Assembly (NCBI GenBank): GCA_023387815.1
Contig: JAEWHK010000067.1
Span: 1 to 32,291, forward strand
Direction of reading: 5' to 3'
DNA: 32,291 nt
Origin: Pseudomonadota bacterium
GTDB lineage: Bacteria; Pseudomonadota; Gammaproteobacteria; Burkholderiales; Burkholderiaceae_B
Shown here: positions 1 to 8,468 of the stretch, one piece after another
How positions within the stretch are numbered: position 1 is the first letter of the stretch
How the letters are laid out: every line of letters begins with the position of its first letter
Notes under the pieces: model-generated
What the model was told of the DNA's origin: nothing
Seen by the model: only the letters and a program-made list of their open reading frames with translations
The model's database searches: none
Translations under genes and position numbers: made by a program

Positions 1-87
1 CTTCATATATACTGTATTTATATCCAGTTTCAAGTGTAAAAGCAAGCAATACGGATATAGAAATGCTGCGCATTTCGCGTCTTACAT

Positions 88-112
88 CCCCGCCCTGAAC
101 AACGGGGTCTTT
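88..112 (+). terminator. Possible plus-strand terminator hairpin at the window edge
   Basis: CCCCG at 88-92 pairs with CGGGG at 103-107 around a 10-nt loop and is followed by TCTTT. This would suit the end of a plus-strand gene lying left of the window. In the minus direction no T-run follows, so it is unlikely to terminate the channel gene whose stop is at 203. The stem is only 5 bp, so the call is weak. The rest of 1-202 holds no gene I can support; a 7-bp inverted repeat (155-161 / 185-191) is also present. Confidence 0.3.
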
Positions 113-202
113 CGACGCAGTTGATAAATTGCGTGCGCACAAATCTGTTCGGATCGCATGGACACAAGCCTGAACGCAGTGAGCCCATGCGCTGGCGAGC
201 CC

Positions 203-2641
203 CTACTCCGGACCACCCTCCATATGCAGCTTGTCTTTGTTCGGTGCTGACACTTCTTTGAGCATCATGGTCGCTGGTGCCGCAAGGGCAATATCTTCCT
301 GCTGCAGACGATGAAGGATGTCGAATAGAAGTGCACTGCGCACACGTGCCACCATCCGCGGTGAATTCACGTAGCCCGTGGCAATAAAGATAAGTCCCGA
401 TGCCTCGATGCTGTCCAGCATGACGTCGGGTCGCGGCTCTTCCAGCATGTCTTCATTGGCCTGATAGGCGTTCAGAATGATTTCACGCACCAAAACCGGA
501 TCGGTGCCGATAGGCAGCGCAAGCCGGATAAGCACCCGCCCCACCGGACTTGCATGCGTCACGTTACGCACCACCTTGGTTATGAATTCGGAATTAGGCA
601 CAATCATGGTGGAGCGATCCCATAACTGGATTTCCGTGGCCCGCACGTTGATCCGGCGGATATCTCCCTCGGCGCCATTGAGCGACACCCAGTCGCCCAC
701 CCTGACCGGCCGCTCGGCAAGCAGAATCAGACCGGACACGAAGTTCTGCACGATGGCCTGTAAGCCGAAACCAATACCCACAGACAATGCACTGGCAATC
801 CATGCGACCCGTTCCAGCCCAATGCCCAGGGCGGAGAGCGTGATGGCAACAGCCAGGATGTAGCCCGCGTAGCCGAACAGCGCACTGGCGGACGCCCGCA
901 TGCCGGCATCCATGCGGGTGGTCGGCAGGTATTGGTTGGTGAGCCAGTTCTGCAGCAGTTTGACCAGCGCAAAGCCCAGGACCAGCACGGCCAGTGCAAC
1001 AAGAATGGACGTGGGACGTATCTGGACTTCACCCAGCTTGATGCCCGAATACAGGAAGGAGAAGTTCCTGAGCCACTCGGTCGGACCGCCGCCAAACGGC
1101 GCCATCAGCAGTGCCAGGGCGAGCAGCGCAATGGCCAGACGACCAACACCCGAGGCCAGTACCAGTAACTGGCTGCGGATGGCCGGAAAGCTGCTGGACT
1201 CTTCCAGCCCGTTCTGACGCTTGATGGCGATGAGCATGACTGTGCAGATATCATCCACCAGCATGGCCAGCAAATAGGCAGACAACAGCACCAGAAAAAT
1301 CCAGACCAGTTGCTGAACAATGACCGTGCCCAGCGCCACAAAACCGGCAACCAGGGCGATCTGGCTCACAATGAGCGCAATACCAACCAGATTGATGACC
1401 ACGTTCAGCCATCCTGGAATCGTCGTCTGGTTACTGCGTTGCGTCGCGTCTGCCTCGGTCGCATAGCGTTTGCGCGAACGCACCATGGCAGTGCCCATGG
1501 CCAGACTGGTGGCCAGAGAGATAATACTGTTGAAGGCAACAGTAAGGGCAAGGCTGGCATACACGTTGGCAAAGGCACCCTGAATGAACCAGCCGAAACT
1601 GATAATAAACGCCAGCACCAGCGGGAACCAGCGCAGCGCCAGGGCGACGTCGTCGCGCATGGGAATCAGGCGCCACGAGGCATGATGCGCTGCCAGCAGG
1701 GCCTTGCCAAGCCCGGCAACAAAACCGCAGAACCAGGCCACCACCACGAAGTGCGCCAGGATCTCTGACATTGTGCCCGTGGGGTTCTGATCCCAGGTCA
1801 GCCCGCTACGTATGGTTTCCGCCACCAGCCCGAAGGCTGCGGCCGACATCAGCACAACCGACACCGCGTAAAGCGACCGGCGCAGCCGACCCGCAGCGAC
1901 AAATTGTGTCATGACCTTCAGAAGCAGCTCTTCTGCCCACAGGCGCACACCAACGATCAGGGCTATCACAATTGCCATGACAAGCCACGCACCGGCATTG
2001 GCCGATGCCATCAGGTCACTCAATTCGCCTGCCAACGGCTGGATACGAACACTGTCGCGCGCCCACTCGCGTTTCAGATCGCTCCAGAATGTGCCCGATA
2101 CAATGGACGAGGTTCGCGAACCCAGTCGCGCCTGGAAACGGTCCCGGCGCTCTTTGCTTAGTTGTTCTGCCGCCTGTTCTGACTCCACCCCTATGAGGCG
2201 TGCCAGCTTGATTTGCGAATCCAGTTTGCTGGCTTCCTTGGTCAGCTGAGCGCGCTGCTCACTGATATTGGGCGCTTCCGCAGCACCTGCATCCGGCGTT
2301 CCAAGTTCGGCCAGCCGTTCCTGTACATCCTTGAGTTTGGGTGCCAGCGCGGCCGCCACATCCCCCACGCTGGACTGTGTTTTGAGCGCCTGCTCGCGCA
2401 TGGACGCCAGGGCACCGTCATTCAATGGCGCATCAGCGATTTTTTCCAGCTGCTTTTTGATGGGATCAATTTCGCCCTGCGCCTGTTTAAGCACCTGTGC
2501 CGGATCGGGCGGCGCCTCTTTTTCCTGCGCCCAGACGGGAGCTGCACACAAAAATGCGCCTATCAGCGTCAGCAGGATCAGAAGCCAGCCCAGACGAGCA
2601 CCAGGGGCCGAAGGCCTCCGCGATTGCAACCGAAATATCAT
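203..2641 (-). CDS. Large MscS-family mechanosensitive channel with DUF3772-like periplasmic region
   Basis: The protein has 812 residues. It begins with a signal peptide (hydrophobic stretch about 15-37, likely cleavage after VWA). A charged, helical periplasmic region follows to about residue 215 and resembles DUF3772, a domain found at the N-terminus of large MscS homologues. Many transmembrane segments lie between about 220 and 620. The conserved MscS pore-lining helix and beta domain come next (about 620-700: GLQAIVQNFVSG, then ERPVRVGDWV and VPNS), and a cytoplasmic C-terminal domain ends the protein. Family members gate on membrane tension and release solutes during hypo-osmotic shock; large forms are often specialised. 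The gene stands alone, divergent from the RpiR-type regulator. No clear ribosome binding site precedes the ATG at 2641, but the signal peptide supports that start. The family is clear, the specific role is not. Confidence 0.88.
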   Translation of the reverse strand: MIFRLQSRRPSAPGARLGWLLILLTLIGAFLCAAPVWAQEKEAPPDPAQVLKQAQGEIDPIKKQLEKIADAPLNDGALASMREQALKTQSSVGDVAAALAPKLKDVQERLAELGTPDAGAAEAPNISEQRAQLTKEASKLDSQIKLARLIGVESEQAAEQLSKERRDRFQARLGSRTSSIVSGTFWSDLKREWARDSVRIQPLAGELSDLMASANAGAWLVMAIVIALIVGVRLWAEELLLKVMTQFVAAGRLRRSLYAVSVVLMSAAAFGLVAETIRSGLTWDQNPTGTMSEILAHFVVVAWFCGFVAGLGKALLAAHHASWRLIPMRDDVALALRWFPLVLAFIISFGWFIQGAFANVYASLALTVAFNSIISLATSLAMGTAMVRSRKRYATEADATQRSNQTTIPGWLNVVINLVGIALIVSQIALVAGFVALGTVIVQQLVWIFLVLLSAYLLAMLVDDICTVMLIAIKRQNGLEESSSFPAIRSQLLVLASGVGRLAIALLALALLMAPFGGGPTEWLRNFSFLYSGIKLGEVQIRPTSILVALAVLVLGFALVKLLQNWLTNQYLPTTRMDAGMRASASALFGYAGYILAVAITLSALGIGLERVAWIASALSVGIGFGLQAIVQNFVSGLILLAERPVRVGDWVSLNGAEGDIRRINVRATEIQLWDRSTMIVPNSEFITKVVRNVTHASPVGRVLIRLALPIGTDPVLVREIILNAYQANEDMLEEPRPDVMLDSIEASGLIFIATGYVNSPRMVARVRSALLFDILHRLQQEDIALAAPATMMLKEVSAPNKDKLHMEGGPE

Positions 2642-3051
2642 GGAATTAATAAGGGGTGGAAAAACGTCAATATTAACCCTTATTGCAACTGTCGGGCACT
2701 CGGAAATCTACTCCATCGGCCCGATCCCGCCCAAAACGGCAGGAATGTCTGTTTCCACGGGTTTCACGCAAGTTCGCGCCAGTCTTTCTGCCGTCGAAAG
2801 GAGCGTAACTGACGCGAAACGCGACCATTGTGAACTGTCCCCCATTTCATATAACTATCACATTCGGCATTTAAGATTGTGGATTCTCCGACTATCCAGG
2901 GACGCTTTCACTTGAGTAATATATGGACTTTCACGCTGGCCTTTGCGCCGGCCATGAAACGTGCTACATAAGTCACACTACATAAGTCACACTACATAAA
3001 TCACACTATACGAATCGCACTACATAAATCACGCTACATGAAACAGGCCAA
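2642..3051. other. Divergent intergenic region between channel and regulator
   Basis: These 410 bases separate the minus-strand channel gene from the plus-strand RpiR-type gene and must contain both promoters. I could not place convincing -35/-10 pairs. Open frames across it are continuations of shadow frames and lack ribosome sites or recognisable protein character. Its one striking element is the 14-bp tandem repeat at 2964-3047, listed separately. Confidence 0.6.
2964..3047 (+). repeat. Six-unit 14-bp tandem repeat directly before the RpiR-type gene
   Basis: Units lie at 2964-2977, 2978-2991, 2992-3005, 3006-3019, 3020-3033 and 3034-3047. The first two are identical (CTACATAAGTCACA), the third and fifth differ by one or two bases, and the fourth and sixth are more diverged. 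The array ends 4 bases before the ATG at 3052, so it occupies the place of the ribosome binding site and possibly of the promoter. The period is not a multiple of three, in keeping with non-coding sequence. Confidence 0.9.
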
Positions 3052-3870
3052 ATGAAAGAACCCAGCACGACAGAACAAAACGAGCAGAAAGCGCCGCTGG
3101 TGCATCTGGCCAATGCCATCGGTGCAATGAGCGAAGTATCGTCGCGTGTCGGACAATACATTCTGGCAAACCCGGAAAAGGTCGTTCGTCAGACCGTCGC
3201 TGATCTGGCAGAAATCACCCATAGCGGTCAGGCAAGTGTATTGCGTGTGTGCCACCAACTGGGATTCACCGGATTCAGTCAGTTCAAGCTGGCACTCATG
3301 GCTGAACTGGCAACCAATGAACACAGCAATACAACCGGCAGCCAGAACGAAGAAGATCGTCACGCCGCCCTGTCGCAGCGTCTGGCGCGAAGCATGCAGA
3401 AAACGGCTTACGCTCTGCCAGAGGGTCAATTGCAAACTATCGCCGCGCTCATGGTCAAGGCACGTCGAATCTCTATTTTTGGTTCCGGTATCTCGGGCCT
3501 GGTCAGCCAGCTGGTGTCGTACCGGCTGATGCGCCTTGGTCTGCCTGCGCAGGCTTTCCAGGATCCCGTACTGGCCCATGAAGTCATGACCAACGTAGAT
3601 AAAAATTGCGTTGCGCTGGGTATTTCTGAGAGCGGTGTCACACTGGATACCGTGGAGTTTCTGAAACGTGCCCGTTCGGCTGGTGCAAAAACCATTGTCA
3701 TTACCGGCAGAATCAACAGTCCGGTTAGTCAGGCTGCAGACCTGTCCCTGCTGGCGGTCCCCATAGAACCGCTGACCATCGGCGGCGATATTTCACCTGC
3801 CATCAGCAAAATCTATCTGGTGGAAATGCTCGCCGCCGCCATCGCCGATCTGTCGCGCAGCTCGAAGTGA
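3052..3870 (+). CDS. RpiR/MurR-family transcriptional regulator (HTH plus SIS domain)
   Basis: The protein has 272 residues. An N-terminal RpiR-type helix-turn-helix lies at about 25-80 (conserved VADLAE, then SVLRVCHQLGF.GF..FK). A C-terminal SIS sugar-phosphate-binding domain lies at about 115-250 (FGSGISG at its start, GISESGVTLDTV in the phosphate-binding part). RpiR proteins sense phosphorylated sugars or similar metabolites through SIS and usually control adjacent catabolic operons. Here the gene is 218 bases upstream of, and codirectional with, an ABC importer operon containing two phosphate-ester hydrolases, so it is the obvious candidate regulator. The ATG at 3052 lacks a canonical Shine-Dalgarno because the 14-bp repeat array runs up to it. 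An in-frame ATG at 3127 would remove the first helix of the HTH and is less likely. The specific ligand cannot be read from sequence. Confidence 0.88.
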   Translation: MKEPSTTEQNEQKAPLVHLANAIGAMSEVSSRVGQYILANPEKVVRQTVADLAEITHSGQASVLRVCHQLGFTGFSQFKLALMAELATNEHSNTTGSQNEEDRHAALSQRLARSMQKTAYALPEGQLQTIAALMVKARRISIFGSGISGLVSQLVSYRLMRLGLPAQAFQDPVLAHEVMTNVDKNCVALGISESGVTLDTVEFLKRARSAGAKTIVITGRINSPVSQAADLSLLAVPIEPLTIGGDISPAISKIYLVEMLAAAIADLSRSSK

Positions 3871-4005
3871 CATGTCCCACGCAGCCCTCATCCAGTCTGA
3901 TCTGACCGACCCGGGCAGGGCCTCACCCGACCTGATCTTCTCTCACCCGCCCGGCTCAGACTCACCCTGATCAGATCGTCGCAACCAAATCTACCCAGAC
4001 CTCAC

Positions 4006-4018
4006 GGAGTAAAACTCC
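4006..4018 (+). other. Small perfect hairpin after the regulator gene
   Basis: GGAGT (4006-4010) and ACTCC (4014-4018) form a 5-bp stem with a 3-nt loop in the 218-base gap between regulator and importer genes. No T-run follows, so it is not a classical terminator. The same gap has three CTGATC motifs (near 3897, 3931 and 3967) and repeated CTCACCC words, of unknown meaning. Confidence 0.35.
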
Positions 4019-4055
4019 AAGAACCGTAAATAAAATTGAAATAAATAACCAATAG

Positions 4056-4088
4056 AATGACGCCTGTCCGGAAATTACAGGTGTCATT
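4056..4088 (+). promoter_or_regulatory. Inverted repeat at the start of the ABC operon (operator or RBS-masking hairpin)
   Basis: AATGACGCCTGT (4056-4067) and ACAGGTGTCATT (4077-4088) form 12-bp arms around 9 bases; the single non-Watson-Crick pair would be G-U in RNA. The right arm contains the only Shine-Dalgarno-like bases (CAGG, 4078-4081) and ends directly at the ATG (4089). The left arm overlaps a possible -10 (TAGAAT, 4053-4058). It could therefore be an operator for the upstream RpiR-type protein or, if transcription starts upstream, an mRNA hairpin hiding the ribosome site. Confidence 0.6.
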
Positions 4089-5294
4089 ATGGCGACGTCA
4101 GTCAGGCTTGAACAAATTGAAAAACGCTACGGCGAGAAGCGCACACTGAATGATGTGTCGCTGGATGTCGCAGCAGGCGAATTTCTCACGCTGGTAGGTC
4201 CATCGGGCTGCGGCAAATCCACACTGCTGCGTGTCATTGCCGGACTGACGCCTCATGAAGGCGGCCGAGTTCATATCGGCGAGCAGGACATGACGCAATC
4301 GCCTGCGCGCGAACGACCTGTGTCCATGGTGTTTCAGAGCTACGCGCTTTACCCTCATATGACCGTGGCGCAGAACATTGCAACGCCTCTGCGCATGAAA
4401 CGCCTCCCGGCTACGGCAAGGCTACCGGTCATCGGACGTTTCTGGCCAGGCAGTCAGCGCCTGCGCAAGCAGATCGACCAGGAAGTCAGTCAGATCGCCG
4501 CCCAGGTGCAGCTTGAGCATCTGCTCAATGCCAAACCCTCACAATTGTCTGGTGGTCAGCGGCAGCGTGTGGCCGTTGCGCGCGCCATGGTCAAACAGCC
4601 CGGTGTTTTTCTGATGGACGAACCGCTGTCGAATCTGGACGCCCGACTGCGTGTGCATATGCGCGCCGAACTCTCAGCCCTGCATCAGCGCACAGGCGCA
4701 ACCTTTATTTATGTCACGCATGATCAGGTCGAAGCCATGACGCTGTCAACTCGCGTTGCCGTGGTCATGGATGGCAGTATCGTGCAGGTTGGCACACCAA
4801 GGCAGCTGTATGAAGACCCTCAGGATATTCGTGTTGCCTGCTTTATCGGCAGCCCGGAAATGAATGTCATGTCTGTCTCGTATGACGAACGCAATGGCAC
4901 CACATTGGGCGGTGTTCCGGTACCCATGCGCCTTCAAACCACAGATGCCATATTTCAGATGGGATTCCGACCTGAAAGCGTGACCATCACCAGTCCTTCG
5001 GCCCATCACGATGCCTCTTCTGTCCGGATCTACACGAATCTTGAACGCATCGAAGTACTGGGTCATGACGCACTGCTCTTCTGCAGGCATTCGCGTTCCG
5101 GCAAAGCCGTGGTGGCACGCTGTGATGTGGCACAGGTGGATCGCCTGCGACAGCAGAGTGACCCATCACAGACGCTGATGCTGTCCATTGATCTGAATGG
5201 AACGTTTTGGTTTGATGCGCAAGGCAAGCGCGTTCCATCGCCCATCGACAACTGCGAAGTGATTTCACTTTACAAACACGTATCTCAGGCATGA
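4089..5294 (+). CDS. ABC transporter ATPase, UgpC/MalK type
   Basis: This 401-residue protein is the nucleotide-binding subunit of a family-1-type (CUT1: sugar/glycerol-phosphate) importer. Walker A GPSGCGKST is at 37-45, the Q-loop Q at 83, the signature LSGGQRQR at 153-160, Walker B FLMDEP at 174-179 with the D-loop SNLDAR after it, and the switch histidine H211 in VTHDQ. A C-terminal TOBE/regulatory domain (about 240-370) is typical of MalK/UgpC. Compared with those proteins there is an extra basic segment of roughly 20 residues (about 105-128) between Q-loop and signature. The stop overlaps the next start (ATGA), so translation is probably coupled to the permease. This is the first gene of the importer operon, an order that differs from ugpBAECQ where the binding protein comes first. 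The substrate is unknown. Confidence 0.9.
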   Translation: MATSVRLEQIEKRYGEKRTLNDVSLDVAAGEFLTLVGPSGCGKSTLLRVIAGLTPHEGGRVHIGEQDMTQSPARERPVSMVFQSYALYPHMTVAQNIATPLRMKRLPATARLPVIGRFWPGSQRLRKQIDQEVSQIAAQVQLEHLLNAKPSQLSGGQRQRVAVARAMVKQPGVFLMDEPLSNLDARLRVHMRAELSALHQRTGATFIYVTHDQVEAMTLSTRVAVVMDGSIVQVGTPRQLYEDPQDIRVACFIGSPEMNVMSVSYDERNGTTLGGVPVPMRLQTTDAIFQMGFRPESVTITSPSAHHDASSVRIYTNLERIEVLGHDALLFCRHSRSGKAVVARCDVAQVDRLRQQSDPSQTLMLSIDLNGTFWFDAQGKRVPSPIDNCEVISLYKHVSQA

Positions 5295-6241
5295 ACACCG
5301 TCACCTTGCCCCAGCCAGCACCGCAAGCCACGTCCAAGCCGGCAAAAACACCATCACATAGCAGGCATCGCCGCTGGCCCGACAATCGTGCCTGGTGGTT
5401 CGCCATGCCCGCCTCGTTCCTGATGCTGGCCACGATGATACTGCCCATCATCATCGTCACCCTGCTCAGTTTTACCGACTACGAGCTAGGAATGCCGGAT
5501 ATTTCATTTGTGGGAATCAACAATTATCTGACCATTCTGCAGGACGGCAAATTCTGGCACGTCCTGCGCAACACGCTGCTCTATACCTTGTTCGTGGTGC
5601 CAGGTTCCGTGATCGGCGGTCTGCTGCTGGCCATTCTGGTGCAGGGGGTGGGCAAAGGCCGGCGCATTTATCAATGCCTGTTCTTTCTTCCTGTGACCGC
5701 AACTCTGGTCGCCATGGCCACGGTGTGGAAATATCTTCTGCACGGCAATATCGGCCCCGTCAATCAGCTGCTTCAGGCGCTGGGCATGACGCGTATCGAG
5801 TTTTTCGGCGATCCGGGACTGGTGCTTTTCTCTCTATCCATTATCGGTATCTGGCAGCTTATCGGTTTCAACATGGTGCTGTTCATTGCTGGCCTGGTTG
5901 CCATTCCCGAAGACCTGTATGACGCCGCAAAGATAGACGGCGCCGACCGGGCACTGGATCGTTTTTTCACGGTCACCCTGCCACTTCTCGGACCCACGCT
6001 GCTTTTTGTCATCGTCACATCCAGTATCACTGCGTTCAAAGTGTTCGACACCGTGGCCGTTCTCACCCGCGGCGGTCCCCAGGGATCCAGCGAAGTCATT
6101 CTTTATCAGATTTACCTTGAAGGCTTCCAGTATCTGCGCACCGGCAGTGCATCTGCCATGACCATCCTGTTTCTGGCCTGCATACTGATTCTGTCCTGGG
6201 TGCAGACCCGCATCACCGAAAGAAAGGTCCACTATCAATGA
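5291..6241 (+). CDS. ABC importer permease, UgpA/MalF-like
   Basis: This 316-residue inner-membrane permease has a basic cytoplasmic N-terminus rich in Pro, Lys and Arg (about 1-35) followed by six predicted transmembrane segments. The EAA-type loop that docks on the ATPase is recognisable at about 212-235 (LYDAAKIDGADR...F..VTLPLLGP). Length and pattern fit UgpA/LacF-like subunits of CUT1 importers. It overlaps the ATPase gene by 4 bases at its start and the second permease gene by 4 bases at its end (ATGA in both cases), which argues for coupled translation and fixed stoichiometry. It pairs with the permease at 6238 to form the membrane channel. Substrate specificity cannot be read from it. 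Confidence 0.9.
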   Translation: MNTVTLPQPAPQATSKPAKTPSHSRHRRWPDNRAWWFAMPASFLMLATMILPIIIVTLLSFTDYELGMPDISFVGINNYLTILQDGKFWHVLRNTLLYTLFVVPGSVIGGLLLAILVQGVGKGRRIYQCLFFLPVTATLVAMATVWKYLLHGNIGPVNQLLQALGMTRIEFFGDPGLVLFSLSIIGIWQLIGFNMVLFIAGLVAIPEDLYDAAKIDGADRALDRFFTVTLPLLGPTLLFVIVTSSITAFKVFDTVAVLTRGGPQGSSEVILYQIYLEGFQYLRTGSASAMTILFLACILILSWVQTRITERKVHYQ

Positions 6242-7098
6242 ACCCGCAACAAGGACGACTGCAACGCATGCAATCACAATTGAAATTGTCTGTGATACTG
6301 CGCCACGCCACATTATGCCTGCTGGCCTTCATCGTGCTCTTTCCCTTTTACTGGATGATCGTCACATCGTTTCGTCCTGCCAGCGAGGTCTTCTCGGGCG
6401 CCTTCCACTGGCTGCCTCAGACCTTTACCGGCCTGGAGAATTTCCGTATCGCGCTCAATGATGCGCCATTGCTGCGTTATATGTTCAACGGCGCCATGGT
6501 CTGCCTGGGTGTGCTTCTGGTGCAGCTGGTTACCGCCATTCCTTGTGGCTGGGCCCTCGCGCGCTACCGCTTCAAAGGCGAAAAACTGCTCTTCAGTCTG
6601 GTTCTGCTTGGCCTGTGCATTCCCATACAGGTTCCAGCCATTCCCCTGTTTCTGGGTCTGTCTTCAACCGGCCTGCTTGATACCTACTTTGCGCTCATGG
6701 TGCCGTTCTTTCTGTCGGTCTTTGCCATTTTCCTTTTCAGACAATCCTTCATGACTTTTCCCGAAGAGATCGTACAGGCGGCCAGGCTCGATGGGCTTTC
6801 CGAGATGGCCATTCTCTGGCAGATCGCAGTGCCTGCAAGCAAACCGGCAATCGCCGCCTTTGCAGTGTTCTCTGTGACCAGTCACTGGAACGATCTGTAC
6901 TGGCCGCTGATCGTCATTACCAATGCGGAACTGATGACGCCGCCACTGGGCATTGCATCCTTTGCCGATCCCGAGCTCGGTTCCAACTTCGGTGCGCTGA
7001 TGGCTTCCGCCACGATCGTGACACTGCCACTGATGATTCTTTTTCTTTTCATACAGCGCCACTTTATTCAAGGCGTTACCAATACAGGCGTCAAGTAA
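6238..7098 (+). CDS. ABC importer permease, UgpE/MalG-like
   Basis: This 286-residue second permease subunit has six predicted transmembrane segments (the first at about 24-45). The conserved EAA loop is at about 178-200 (EEIVQAARLDGLSEM...IAVPASKPA), as expected for MalG/UgpE-type proteins. It begins inside the end of the first permease gene (ATGA). The intercistronic stretch to the binding-protein gene (7099-7153) contains a small GC-rich hairpin. With the ATPase and binding protein it completes a four-component importer in the inner membrane. Confidence 0.9.
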   Translation: MNPQQGRLQRMQSQLKLSVILRHATLCLLAFIVLFPFYWMIVTSFRPASEVFSGAFHWLPQTFTGLENFRIALNDAPLLRYMFNGAMVCLGVLLVQLVTAIPCGWALARYRFKGEKLLFSLVLLGLCIPIQVPAIPLFLGLSSTGLLDTYFALMVPFFLSVFAIFLFRQSFMTFPEEIVQAARLDGLSEMAILWQIAVPASKPAIAAFAVFSVTSHWNDLYWPLIVITNAELMTPPLGIASFADPELGSNFGALMASATIVTLPLMILFLFIQRHFIQGVTNTGVK

Positions 7099-7102
7099 AG
7101 AT

Positions 7103-7123
7103 GCCGGCTTGGGGCCAGCCGGT
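7103..7123 (+). other. Intercistronic hairpin between permease and binding-protein genes
   Basis: CCGGCT (7104-7109) and AGCCGG (7117-7122) form a GC-rich stem of 6 bp, extended by a G-U pair (7103/7123), with a 7-nt loop. No T-run follows, so it is not an intrinsic terminator. Hairpins at this position in importer operons can act as RNA-stability elements that set different expression of binding protein and membrane subunits; that role here is inference. Confidence 0.45.
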
Positions 7124-7153
7124 CCGAAGCCTTCTTTCTGGAGAGTAAGTACT

Positions 7154-8440
7154 ATGAAAACGGTCCGTCGTATTCTGATGGGTTTATCGATCAGCAGCCT
7201 TTGCGCCTTCGCCGCAACGGCACAAGCAGAAAACATCACGCTGGATGTCATGCACGCCTGGCCCGGCCACAACCCCTTCTACGAAAAAGTAGCTCAGGAA
7301 TTCACCAAAGCAAATCCGGATATCACCATCCGCTTTCGCGCCTCGCCCCCGAATTACGACGAAGCCCATCAGGCCGTATTGCGCAGCATGATGACCGGCA
7401 AACTGCCCGATGTCTATTTCTCGGGCTTTCATCTGCTACCTGAAATGGTCCATTCCCTGGAGCGGCGCAAACAGGCCGTTGACCTCAAGCCTTTTATCGA
7501 GCAGGAAGATAAAGCCTGGCTGGAAACGAATTACGAACCGTCCATCCTCAAGCTGGCTCAGGTAGACGGCAAACAATACGGGCTGGCATTCAATGCATCC
7601 ACACCTGTGATTTTCTACAATGCCGACCTGGTCAAACAGGCTGGCGGTGATCCCGACCACTTTCCGACAGACTGGAAATCATTGATCGCACTCGGTGCGA
7701 AGATCGCTCAAACCGCCAAGGGCACCGACGGCATGGCCTATGATGTCCACGTCTGGCCCGACGATTGGCTGTGGCGTGCACTCATTATGGAACAAGGCGC
7801 TCCCGTGATGAACGAAGATGGCAAGACCGTGGCTTTCGGTGACGGATCAGGTCTGCGTGCATTGCAGAAAGCCCGCAGCTTTGTGACCGACGGTGCCATG
7901 GCCCTGCGCGACTATGACCAGTCACGTCAGCAGTTCGTTTCCGGAAAACTGGGATTCATTTTTGCTTCGCCCAATGCGGCCCGTGCTTTTTCAGAACTGG
8001 TCGGATCGCGATTCACACTGCGCTCTTCCGTTTTCCCGCTGGAAAACAAAGAAGCGGGCAAAGTGCCTACAGGTGGCAATGCCATGATGATTCTGACGGC
8101 AGACAAAGCTCGTCAGGAAGCCGCCTGGAAATTCATCAAGTTCGCCACCGGCCCGAAAGGTCAGACAGATGCTGTGCTGGGATCCGGTTATATGCCAACC
8201 AACAAACTCGCATTGCAACCGCAATATCTGGGTGAATTCTATGAAAAGAATCCCAACTGGGGCACAAGCCTGAAACAGATTGCCTATGCCAGTCCTTGGG
8301 GTGGATATCCCGGCAATCATGGGGTTCAGATCTGGAGAAGCCAGCGCGATATTATCAGTTCTGTGATGCGTGGTGATACCACGCCCGAAGATGGGGTCGC
8401 AAAAATGGTTAAATCAACCAACGACCTGCTGGCTAAATAA
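7154..8440 (+). CDS. Extracellular solute-binding protein, family 1 (UgpB-like)
   Basis: The 428-residue periplasmic binding protein feeds the ABC importer encoded upstream. A classical signal peptide covers residues 1-25 (KTVRR, hydrophobic core, cleavage after AQA). The mature part begins ENITLDVMHAWPGH, matching the first strand of family-1 binding proteins (UgpB/MalE fold), and later blocks such as GNAMMIL and the Trp-rich C-terminus also fit. I chose the ATG at 7154, not the frame-open ATG at 7109, because it starts exactly at the signal peptide and has GGAG at 7140-7143 before it. Relatives bind glycerol-3-phosphate, glycerophosphodiesters or oligosaccharides; the ligand cannot be assigned. 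The downstream phosphatase gene follows after 28 bases. Confidence 0.9.
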   Translation: MKTVRRILMGLSISSLCAFAATAQAENITLDVMHAWPGHNPFYEKVAQEFTKANPDITIRFRASPPNYDEAHQAVLRSMMTGKLPDVYFSGFHLLPEMVHSLERRKQAVDLKPFIEQEDKAWLETNYEPSILKLAQVDGKQYGLAFNASTPVIFYNADLVKQAGGDPDHFPTDWKSLIALGAKIAQTAKGTDGMAYDVHVWPDDWLWRALIMEQGAPVMNEDGKTVAFGDGSGLRALQKARSFVTDGAMALRDYDQSRQQFVSGKLGFIFASPNAARAFSELVGSRFTLRSSVFPLENKEAGKVPTGGNAMMILTADKARQEAAWKFIKFATGPKGQTDAVLGSGYMPTNKLALQPQYLGEFYEKNPNWGTSLKQIAYASPWGGYPGNHGVQIWRSQRDIISSVMRGDTTPEDGVAKMVKSTNDLLAK

Positions 8441-8468
8441 ACTTACGCTGACGATACAACCCACAACC

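Noticed and set aside
2964..3047. CRISPR-like array
   Set aside because: The units are contiguous 14-bp tandem repeats without spacers, and no cas gene is present.
8370..8468. Upstream start for the HAD gene overlapping the binding-protein gene
   Set aside because: The extra 33 residues come from another frame of the binding-protein gene and the HAD fold begins at the ATG at 8469.
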